NCBI RefSeq assembly: GCF_011045125.1
Contig: NZ_JAAKZF010000009.1
Location: 85,905-149,904, forward strand
Source: Allomesorhizobium camelthorni
GTDB taxonomy: Bacteria; Pseudomonadota; Alphaproteobacteria; Rhizobiales; Rhizobiaceae
Reading direction: 5' to 3'
Length of the DNA stretch: 64,000 bases
Position 1 is the stretch's first letter. Every line of letters starts with the position of its first letter. The notes under the pieces were generated by a model. That model saw only the letters and a list, made by a program, of their open reading frames with translations, had not been told where the DNA came from and searched no databases. The position numbers and the translations under genes are program-made. Below, one piece after another: positions 57,609 through 64,000 of the stretch.

Positions 57609-57821
57609 TCAGGAGCGGCCGTTGCTGTTGCGGTCGCGGGCCCTGGTTTTCTTCTCGGCGCGGTTTAGTTCATCGAGCAGATCGCGCAAATGCGCCGGCA
57701 CATCCGGCTTTACCGCGAAGGGCGGCAGCGACCGCACAAACCTGCGCATCTGTTCGCTGCCTATCTGGCGCCGCACTTCCGTCGGTAGACTTTTCACGGG
57801 ATGTTGAGGGTCGCGGGTCAT
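57609..57821 (-). CDS. Small charged protein of unknown function
   Basis: A 70-residue protein with 'LPTEVRRQIGSEQMRRFVRS' and 'HLRDLLDELNRAEKKTRARD', rich in Arg and amphipathic helices. The end resembles the NepR pattern (Pro-x-Pro-x..LLxxL) but it is not beside phyR or ecfG, so I do not name it. The ATG at 57821 has only a weak ribosome site; an earlier one at 57869 is possible. Confidence 0.5.
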   Translation of the reverse strand: MTRDPQHPVKSLPTEVRRQIGSEQMRRFVRSLPPFAVKPDVPAHLRDLLDELNRAEKKTRARDRNSNGRS

Positions 57822-58018
57822 CACTTCAGGGCCAGTCTGTTTACGGTTGAAACTCCCTGCGCAAAGCAATGGTTCCTACATTTCTGCCCCGCTGCAAGCG
57901 CAACCCGCCGGTACGGTAAAGTTTTAATTAATATCGAACGGCCTCCGCGGCTGGCGCGCGCGGGCTGCTCCAGACAGCCCGGAACGGTTGTCGAACGGGG
58001 GTCGCGGAAGCCTTTACC

Positions 58019-58047
58019 CTTGATTTTTGGAACCCGAAGCTCGATAT
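58019..58047 (+). promoter_or_regulatory. Possible heat-shock (RpoH) promoter of grpE
   Basis: CTTGATT (58019-58025), 14 bases, then CTCGATAT (58040-58047) resembles the RpoH pattern CTTGAAA..CCCCATNT and lies about 40 bases before grpE. No CIRCE repeat and no hrcA are seen upstream, so grpE seems to have its own promoter. Confidence 0.4.
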
Positions 58048-58089
58048 CGGGCGCTACTTCCAACCCTTTCCGAACGACGGGATATGGCG

Positions 58090-58725
58090 ATGAGCGACCA
58101 GATAAAAGACGAACGCGCGCCTGACGAGAACGAGACGGCCGACGCGGCGCCGAAGAGCAATGAGGACGGCGTCAATGGCGATTACGAAGCACTCGTGCGG
58201 CTCCTGAAGGAAAACGAGGAGCTTAAGGATCGCGCTTTGCGGGCCGCGGCCGACATGGAGAATCTGCGCCGCCGCACCGCGCGCGAACTGCAGGACGCAC
58301 GCGCTTATTCGGCCGCCAATTTCGCGCGCGACATGCTGTCGGTCTCCGACAATCTCCGCCGCGCCCTCGACGCCATTCCGGCCGAGGCGAAAGCCGCGGG
58401 CGACGCCGGTTTCACCGCGCTGATCGAAGGTGTCGAAATGACCGAACGGGCCATGCTCGCCGCGCTCGAACGCCACGGCGTCAAGAAACTGCAGCCCGAA
58501 GGCGAGAAATTCGACCCGAACTTCCATCAGGCGATGTTCGAGGTAAACAATCCCGATGTTCCGGCCAATACGGTCGTGCAGGTGGTGCAGCCCGGCTATT
58601 CGATCGGCGAGCGCGTCCTGCGCCCGGCCATGGTCGGCGTCGCCAAGGGCGGGCCGAAGCAGGCGGCAAACGATGCGCCGCCCGAGCCGGGGCCGGTGAA
58701 CGAACAGGCCGAGAAGGACGCGTGA
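58090..58725 (+). CDS. grpE: Nucleotide exchange factor GrpE
   Basis: A 211-residue GrpE, the cytoplasmic exchange factor that releases ADP from DnaK. An acidic N-terminus is followed by the long coiled helix ('[20 protein letters not shown]') and the beta domain ('[20 protein letters not shown]', '[20 protein letters not shown]'). An in-frame ATG two codons earlier is the other possible start. Confidence 0.94.
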   Translation: MSDQIKDERAPDENETADAAPKSNEDGVNGDYEALVRLLKENEELKDRALRAAADMENLRRRTARELQDARAYSAANFARDMLSVSDNLRRALDAIPAEAKAAGDAGFTALIEGVEMTERAMLAALERHGVKKLQPEGEKFDPNFHQAMFEVNNPDVPANTVVQVVQPGYSIGERVLRPAMVGVAKGGPKQAANDAPPEPGPVNEQAEKDA

Positions 58726-58733
58726 GGAAGTTG

Positions 58734-58923
58734 GGGGAGTAGGGGAGTAGGGGAGTAGGGGAGTAGGTTGGTTCGTCCGGGCTGAACAGAAACCGCCGGG
58801 GAACTCAGTTTTCAGCTATTGCGCTGCCTGAATGCCGGATAAGCTACACTCCCCTACTCCCCTACTCCCCTACTCCCCTACTCCCCTACTCCCCTACTCC
58901 CCTACTCCCCTACTCCCCTACCT
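58734..58923. repeat. Inverted arrays of an 8-bp tandem repeat
   Basis: About four copies of GGGGAGTA (58734-58767) and about nine copies of its reverse complement TACTCCCC (58848-58923) flank an 80-base spacer. The two arrays can pair in one large hairpin between the convergent grpE and YjbR-type genes. Copy number probably changes by slippage. Confidence 0.92.
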
Positions 58924-58930
58924 ATCCTGA

Positions 58931-59320
58931 CTATTTCCGCCATGCCTTAAGCACCGCCTTCGGCGCCTGCATGGCGAAGGCGCGCTCGAGCCGGAGCGCA
59001 AGTTCGGCGGTTGAGATGGCGTGGATGCGCACGAGGATCGCCGGCCAGCCCTTGTAGTGGTCGGTCTCGAAATAGATTTCCGGCGCCGCGGCGATCAGCA
59101 GTTCCTTCTCCTCCAGCGGGCACATCAGCACCACGGTATCCGGATCCTTGACCCGGCAGAGCGATTTGCCGCGCACCTTCAATGAGGGGGTGTTGAACCA
59201 GGTGCTTTGCGTGATTTCGGGCAGATGCCCGGCTGCCTGGACCAGCTTCGCAAAAGCGGGAACAAGCTCGGCCTCGGCAAATTGCGGATTACGCCGCGAA
59301 ACGGTGCGTCTCCCCGCCAT
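58931..59320 (-). CDS. MmcQ/YjbR family protein
   Basis: A 129-residue MmcQ/YjbR-type protein with a double-wing DNA-binding-like fold. Typical segments are 'EITQSTWFNTPSLKVRGKSL', 'VVLMCPLEEKELLIAAAP' and 'YKGWPAILVRI'. No function is proven for the family. It overlaps the end of the olsB-like gene by 32 bases and is probably translated with it. Confidence 0.88.
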   Translation of the reverse strand: MAGRRTVSRRNPQFAEAELVPAFAKLVQAAGHLPEITQSTWFNTPSLKVRGKSLCRVKDPDTVVLMCPLEEKELLIAAAPEIYFETDHYKGWPAILVRIHAISTAELALRLERAFAMQAPKAVLKAWRK

Positions 59321-60200
59321 AGTAGCTGATGTAGCGCTGGCCGATCTCCCGGACCGGCATGACCACGAAGACGTCGACCGTATCGAATTCGTGGTCGACG
59401 ACGCAGCCGTCTCCGATTTTTGCGCCGACGCGCAGATAGCCCTTGATCAGCGGCGGCAAGGCCATGGCCGCCGACCGGACATTGATCGCTTCGGCGGGCA
59501 TCAAATCCATGCTGCGGTAGCGCTCGGGCACCGCCCGCACGTCGAACTCGGCGCTGGTGCGGCAGCGATGCGCCAGATAGGACAGCGCTTCGGCGTGTGC
59601 GGCGGGCACCGTACCGTGGAATGAGGCGCACCCCGCCATGACGCCGATGCGGTAATGGCTGATATAGGCCCAGATGCCCTGCCAGAGCAGTTCTATCGTG
59701 CGCTTCGAACGGTATTCCGGCAGCACGCAGGAGCGGCCGAGTTCCAGGAACCGTTGGCCGGGATGGCGCGCGATGAGCTTCCCGAATTCGAATTCCCTGT
59801 CCGAATAGAAGCCGCCGGCCGCGAGCGCCTTTTCCTGACGCAAGAGCCGGTAGGTGCCGACGATGCGGCGGTGTTCGGGGCCGGCAAGCGCCGTGTCGAA
59901 GACCAGGAGATGGTCGCAGGCTGCGTCGAAGCGATCAGCGTCGCGCCGCTCGGACGGGAGGCTGCTGCCCCTGGCGCCGAGCTCATCGTAGAAGACGCGG
60001 TAGCGAACCTCCTGCGCCGCGGCGATCTCGGCCTCGTTGCACGCGAGCCGAACCTGCAGCGTGCCGATCCGGCCGAGAATGGCGGCCGCAAAGTCCGCCT
60101 CCAGGCCGCGCGAAGCGGCCATGCCGCCATTTGGACCTGGGAGACAATCCATCACGGGCAACGCTGTTTGCACGGGTGATTCTCCTCGAGCCATCCTCAT
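59289..60200 (-). CDS. olsB: L-ornithine N-alpha-acyltransferase (OlsB-like)
   Basis: A 303-residue GNAT-type acyltransferase of the OlsB/'hemolysin-like' family. It would transfer a 3-hydroxy fatty acid from acyl carrier protein to ornithine, the first step to ornithine lipids, phosphorus-free membrane lipids of rhizobia. Visible are 'VRYRVFYDELGA', 'FELGRSCVLPEYRSKRTIEL'-like core (here 'LELGRSCVLPEYRSKRT') and 'FDTVDVFVVMPV'. The second-step gene olsA is not adjacent. Two ATGs two codons apart may serve as start. Confidence 0.88.
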   Translation of the reverse strand: MRMARGESPVQTALPVMDCLPGPNGGMAASRGLEADFAAAILGRIGTLQVRLACNEAEIAAAQEVRYRVFYDELGARGSSLPSERRDADRFDAACDHLLVFDTALAGPEHRRIVGTYRLLRQEKALAAGGFYSDREFEFGKLIARHPGQRFLELGRSCVLPEYRSKRTIELLWQGIWAYISHYRIGVMAGCASFHGTVPAAHAEALSYLAHRCRTSAEFDVRAVPERYRSMDLMPAEAINVRSAAMALPPLIKGYLRVGAKIGDGCVVDHEFDTVDVFVVMPVREIGQRYISYYGGETHRFAA

Positions 60201-60353
60201 GCCGCGGAACTAGCGGGACAGTGCAACAGGATTGTGACTCTAGTCGAACAGCGAAATAGCGGCAACAGCCGGCTAAGGGTCTGTTTGGAAACTCTACTCT
60301 GGCGGTCTTCTGACGGCGTTTTCTGCGCTTCCGGGGCTTAATGACCGGTCGAT

Positions 60354-62642
60354 CTACGCGGCCGCCTGCTCCTCGACCGCTTCGACCAGCGCTTCCGGGT
60401 CGAGCGGCTTGGTGACGAAGCCGCTGGCGCCGTGGGCCAGAACCGCATGGCGGGTCTTTTCCTGGTTGTCGGCCGACAACACCATGATCGGCACCGGGGC
60501 AATGCCCATTTCTTCTTCGTGCCGCCTGATGACGGCGATCGCGTCGAGCCCGTCCATGACCGGCATGTGCAAATCCATCAGCACGACGTCGTAGCGGTGT
60601 TTCGGTCCGGCGCCCGTCACCGCCTCGACAGCCGCCTTGCCGTTGCCGACGATCTCCACCCTGTGGCCGGCCTTCTGCAGCGTGGCGCGTGCCAGCATGG
60701 CATTGATGTCGTTGTCCTCGGCGATCAGGATGGACAATCCCAGCGGCTTGCCATGCCTAGACGGGGCAGAGGCGGCTTTGGCCGGGGCTTGGCCCTGTGC
60801 CGCCGGAGCTGCCGCCCCGGCAAGCAGGACACGCAGCAGGGTTTCGCCACGCACCGGTCGCGCCAGGAAAGTCGCGTAGCCGCTCGCCCTGAATTCGCCG
60901 AGCATGCCGCGGTCGGTCGGCGCGATCAGCGTGATCGCCTCGCCCGCCGTGAACCCCGCCTGGCGCAGGCGCTTGAGGATGCGGCCGTCGCCGGCTTCAA
61001 GGGCCGCGTCGACGAGCAGCGCGTCGCAATGGCCGGCGAAGGGAGTCGCCTGCTCCACGGTCGCGGCGACATCTGCCGAGCCGCCATAAGCGCGAATGGT
61101 GCAGGCGATCGCCTCGGCCTCGACGGTGTTCTTCGAAAGGATCACGGCATGGTGTCCGGCAAGCACGGCGCCGCGCGCCTGCTGGGCTTCCGTGGCCGCG
61201 GCGGCGGGGATCTCGAAGGAGAACTCGGAGCCGGCGCCGAATTCGCTTGTGACGGAAATCGAGCCGCCCATCGACTTGACGATGCGCCTGGAGATGGCGA
61301 GCCCGAGGCCGGCGCCGCCATGGGCACGGGTCGACGTGCCGTCGGCCTGCTCGAATTCCTCGAATATCCGCTCCATATCCGTCTGGCGCAGCCCGGGACC
61401 GGTGTCGGCGACGGAAAAGCGGATCATGCCGGAGCGCCCTTCGCCGGAACGGGTAACGGTCACCAGCACGCCGCCGGCATCGGTGAACTTTATCGCATTG
61501 CCGATGAGGTTGAGCAGCACCTGGCGGACGCGGCCGGGATCGGCGGTGATCATGTGCGGCACTTCGGGCGCGACGTGACAGCCCAGGCCGATATTCTTGG
61601 CGAAGGCGCGCGATGCCAGCAACTCGACCACGTTCTCGGTGAGATCGCGCGGCGACATGGGTTGCGGCTCCGGCTCGAACCGTCCTGCCTCGATCTTGGA
61701 ATAGTCGAGCAGATCCTCGATCAGGGCCAGAAGCGCGCTGGCAGAAGTCGAGACCGCGCCGACATAGGTGCGCTGTTCAGGCGAAAGCCTGGTGTCGGCC
61801 AGGAGCTTGGCCATGCCCATGATGCCGTTCATCGGCGTGCGGATTTCGTGGCTGACCGTAGCCAGGAAGCGGGATTTGGCTTGGCTCGCATGCTCGGCGC
61901 GCTCGCGGGCGTTGATCAGCGCCGTCTCGGCGCGCTTGCGAGCGGTGATGTCGCGAGCGATCGCCCGGTGCGAGACGCTCTTGCTGGCCTTGTCTCGCAC
62001 CGAGAGCTCGATCCAGGAAAACCAGCGCGTCCCGCCCGGCGCCTGGATGGCGACATCGGTGGAACTCAGGCATTCGCCGTCGGAGAACGCCGCGTCGGGC
62101 ACGACGCCGACGTCGACGCCAAGCTCCGACAGGGTCTGGCCGCAGAGATCGCGCGCCTCCATGCCGATGAGTTCGGCGAATACCTTGTTGGCGTAGACGA
62201 TGCGGCCGTCGCGGTCGCGGTGCACGACAAGATCGCCGAGCGCGTCGATCAATCCATGGAAGCGCTCTTCGCTTTCCTGCAGCTCCCACATCTGGTCGGC
62301 AAGCGTCTCGATCTCGGCGCGGCTCTGCGCGACCCGCTCGTCGATGATCGAGGCAGCTTCCTTCTCGGCGCGGTAGCCGCGCAGCAGCACGAACAGCCCG
62401 GCCGCGGCGGAGGCGAGCAGGCACACGCTGATGAAGATCGGCGCGCCGGTAAGGCGGGTTACGCCTGCAAGCATCGCGACGGCTGCGAGCGTGGCATAGG
62501 CGAGCGCGCGAAAACGCTTCGGTGGAAGCTCGGGCGCGAGCGGCGGCGCGGCGATATGACTGCGCGCTGGCGCTGCCGGCCCTCCGCCGGAAGCGCGACC
62601 CGCCTCCCGTACCCGCCTGTCTTCGTCCAACCCCGCGATCAT
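60354..62642 (-). CDS. Hybrid sensor histidine kinase with two receiver-like domains
   Basis: A 762-residue membrane kinase. Two membrane segments at about residues 40-90 are followed by a coiled linker, a PAS domain (about 128-250, '[20 protein letters not shown]'), HisKA ('[13 protein letters not shown]'), a HATPase domain with 'GNAIKFTD' and '[18 protein letters not shown]', a degenerate receiver (about 505-610) lacking the phospho-Asp pattern, and a canonical receiver (about 635-755, 'LIAEDNDIN', '[12 protein letters not shown]'). The degenerate receiver may be a docking or regulatory site. The signal is unknown and no separate regulator is adjacent. Confidence 0.9.
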   Translation of the reverse strand: MIAGLDEDRRVREAGRASGGGPAAPARSHIAAPPLAPELPPKRFRALAYATLAAVAMLAGVTRLTGAPIFISVCLLASAAAGLFVLLRGYRAEKEAASIIDERVAQSRAEIETLADQMWELQESEERFHGLIDALGDLVVHRDRDGRIVYANKVFAELIGMEARDLCGQTLSELGVDVGVVPDAAFSDGECLSSTDVAIQAPGGTRWFSWIELSVRDKASKSVSHRAIARDITARKRAETALINARERAEHASQAKSRFLATVSHEIRTPMNGIMGMAKLLADTRLSPEQRTYVGAVSTSASALLALIEDLLDYSKIEAGRFEPEPQPMSPRDLTENVVELLASRAFAKNIGLGCHVAPEVPHMITADPGRVRQVLLNLIGNAIKFTDAGGVLVTVTRSGEGRSGMIRFSVADTGPGLRQTDMERIFEEFEQADGTSTRAHGGAGLGLAISRRIVKSMGGSISVTSEFGAGSEFSFEIPAAAATEAQQARGAVLAGHHAVILSKNTVEAEAIACTIRAYGGSADVAATVEQATPFAGHCDALLVDAALEAGDGRILKRLRQAGFTAGEAITLIAPTDRGMLGEFRASGYATFLARPVRGETLLRVLLAGAAAPAAQGQAPAKAASAPSRHGKPLGLSILIAEDNDINAMLARATLQKAGHRVEIVGNGKAAVEAVTGAGPKHRYDVVLMDLHMPVMDGLDAIAVIRRHEEEMGIAPVPIMVLSADNQEKTRHAVLAHGASGFVTKPLDPEALVEAVEEQAAA

Positions 62643-62794
62643 GACCCATTCATAGGCAGATAGTGCTTAGAGAAGCTTTTGGCCGATCGTTCGAATTTTA
62701 GCGGTATGCCGCGATTGACAGGCAATTTGGCGCAGTGGATACCATTCCGCACACTTCCGGTTGAGACGGAACTGGATTTGTGGAATGTGGGGCC

Positions 62795-63976
62795 ATGCAG
62801 ATAGAAAAGCCGCGTCGCGCCCCATCGATTCTCCGATCTTTCATGGACAGCGAGGCCTCGGGCGGCCTGACGCTGATGTTTGTCGCCGCTCTGGCGCTGC
62901 TGATCGCCAATTCGCCGCTGGCGCCGCTCTATTTCGACGTCCTGCACCGCTACGTATTTGGCCTTTCGGTGCTGCATTGGATCAACGATGCGCTGATGGC
63001 GGTGTTCTTCCTGCTTGTCGGGCTCGAGATCAAGCGCGAATTCCTGGACGGGCAGCTCGCGACCTGGTCGCGCCGCGTCCTGCCAGGCATAGCGGCGCTT
63101 GGCGGCATGGTCGTGCCCGCCGCGATTTTCGTCGCATTGAACTGGGGCGACCCGGAGCAGCTGCGCGGCTGGGCGATACCGTCGGCGACCGACATTGCGT
63201 TTGCGCTCGGCGTGCTGTCGCTGCTTGGTCCGCGCGTGCCTGTTTCGCTGAAAATATTCCTGATGGCGCTTGCCATTCTGGATGATCTCGGCGCGGTGCT
63301 GATCATCGCGGTCTTCTATACGGCCGAACTCTCGCCGCTGATGCTCGGTCTTGCGGCCGCGATGCTGCTGGTCCTGGCGGCGCTCAACAGGGCAGGCGTC
63401 AAGCACCTGTCGCCCTATCTGGTCGTGGGCGCGGCGCTTTGGTTCTTCGTGCTGAAGTCGGGCATCCATGCGACGCTTGCGGGCGTCGCGCTGGCGCTCT
63501 TCATCCCGCTGAAAATCTCGGCCGGCGACCACCCGGAATCGCCGCTGCACCGGCTCGAGCACACGCTCCAGCCGTGGGTCGCGTTCGCGATCGTTCCGAT
63601 CTTCGGTTTCGCCAATGCCGGCGTATCCTTCGCCGGCCTCACCTTCGCCAAGCTGGCGGAACCGGTGCCGCTCGGCATCGCGCTCGGCCTCTTCGCCGGC
63701 AAGCAGGTCGGCGTCTTCGGCTTCGCCTGGCTCGCGGTCCAACTGAAGCTTGCCGACATGCCGCGCTATGCGTCATGGCCGCATCTCTACGGCGTAGCGG
63801 TGCTTTGCGGCATCGGCTTCACGATGAGCCTGTTCATAGGGTTGCTCGCCTTCCCCGATTCAGCCCAGCTTCAGGACCAGACGAAGTTCGGCGTGCTCCT
63901 GGGCTCGACCGCCGCCGGGCTGGTCGGCTGGCTGATCCTGCGCCTGACCACGGCCGATTTTCCTAAGCAGCCCTGA
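62795..63976 (+). CDS. nhaA: Na+/H+ antiporter NhaA
   Basis: A 393-residue inner-membrane NhaA with 12 predicted spans. Key residues are visible: Asp in '[10 protein letters not shown]' and the Asp pair in '[15 protein letters not shown]', which carry Na+/H+ exchange. It expels Na+ and helps alkaline pH tolerance. The ATG at 62795 gives the usual length; a GTG at 62780 is the alternative. The stop lies close to the window end. Confidence 0.93.
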   Translation: MQIEKPRRAPSILRSFMDSEASGGLTLMFVAALALLIANSPLAPLYFDVLHRYVFGLSVLHWINDALMAVFFLLVGLEIKREFLDGQLATWSRRVLPGIAALGGMVVPAAIFVALNWGDPEQLRGWAIPSATDIAFALGVLSLLGPRVPVSLKIFLMALAILDDLGAVLIIAVFYTAELSPLMLGLAAAMLLVLAALNRAGVKHLSPYLVVGAALWFFVLKSGIHATLAGVALALFIPLKISAGDHPESPLHRLEHTLQPWVAFAIVPIFGFANAGVSFAGLTFAKLAEPVPLGIALGLFAGKQVGVFGFAWLAVQLKLADMPRYASWPHLYGVAVLCGIGFTMSLFIGLLAFPDSAQLQDQTKFGVLLGSTAAGLVGWLILRLTTADFPKQP

Positions 63977-64000
63977 GAGACCGTTTGATAATTCTACTCC

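Noticed and set aside
57609..57821. NepR anti-sigma factor
   Set aside because: Only a short C-terminal pattern fits, and phyR and ecfG are not next to it.

Overview
The window reads as chromosomal DNA of a high-GC alphaproteobacterium of the Rhizobiales, most like Mesorhizobium or another Phyllobacteriaceae member. The evidence is the pair of rhizobial sugar operons (smo/mtlK and agl), an ornithine-lipid acyltransferase (OlsB-like), a host-attachment family protein, a DUF2849-cysI-cysH-DUF934 sulfur cluster, a sit metal transporter with a Mur-like box, and many palindromic mosaic repeats between genes. I see no phage, integrase, transposase, tRNA, rRNA or CRISPR. This is an ordinary, gene-dense chromosome segment with several lineage-specific systems.

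Layout. 1-9.6 kb: the end of a hydantoinase A gene and hydantoinase B, a SorC-type regulator, a CAP-domain lipoprotein, a DUF1127/LysR divergent pair, an SDR-like protein, an APH-fold kinase and an aldo/keto reductase. 9.9-18.1 kb: the smoEFGK-smoS-mtlK polyol operon plus a further SDR; its promoter carries a consensus sigma-70 site overlapped by an inverted repeat. 18.3-24.0 kb: a two-gene operon for large exported Cys-rich proteins that share a domain. 24.4-26.2 kb: a LysE exporter and an AraC regulator. 26.6-29.2 kb: an overlapping ECF sigma / anti-sigma / subtilisin-like protease triad. 29.2-37.3 kb: aglR divergent from aglEFGAK for alpha-glucosides, with two identical-core LacI-type operators. 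37.3-43.3 kb: a class III adenylate cyclase and sitABCD. 43.4-46.1 kb: a CPA2 antiporter and an attachment-protein pair. 46.3-51.1 kb: sulfate/sulfite assimilation and siroheme. 51.2-64 kb: DJ-1/PfpI protein, small secreted protein, a DUF1330-methyltransferase fusion divergent from an AraC regulator, a Tat-exported aldo/keto reductase with a membrane protein, a desaturase, grpE, an olsB-mmcQ pair, a hybrid histidine kinase and nhaA.

How it works together. The smo and agl operons each hold a periplasmic binding protein, two permeases, an ATPase and the first catabolic enzymes, so polyols would be oxidised to ketoses and alpha-glucosides hydrolysed in the cytoplasm. The sulfur cluster makes siroheme, reduces APS to sulfite and sulfite to sulfide. 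The sit genes bring in Mn(II)/Fe(II) under probable Mur control.

The most notable signals are (i) the sigma/anti-sigma/protease triad, where the anti-sigma C-terminus and the protease N-terminus look like the same beta-alpha-beta-alpha module, suggesting a self-contained protease-gated signalling unit; (ii) the two-gene Cys-rich surface operon; and (iii) several families of hairpin-forming repeats, some inserted inside operons, including two 120-bp copies whose differences keep a stem paired.
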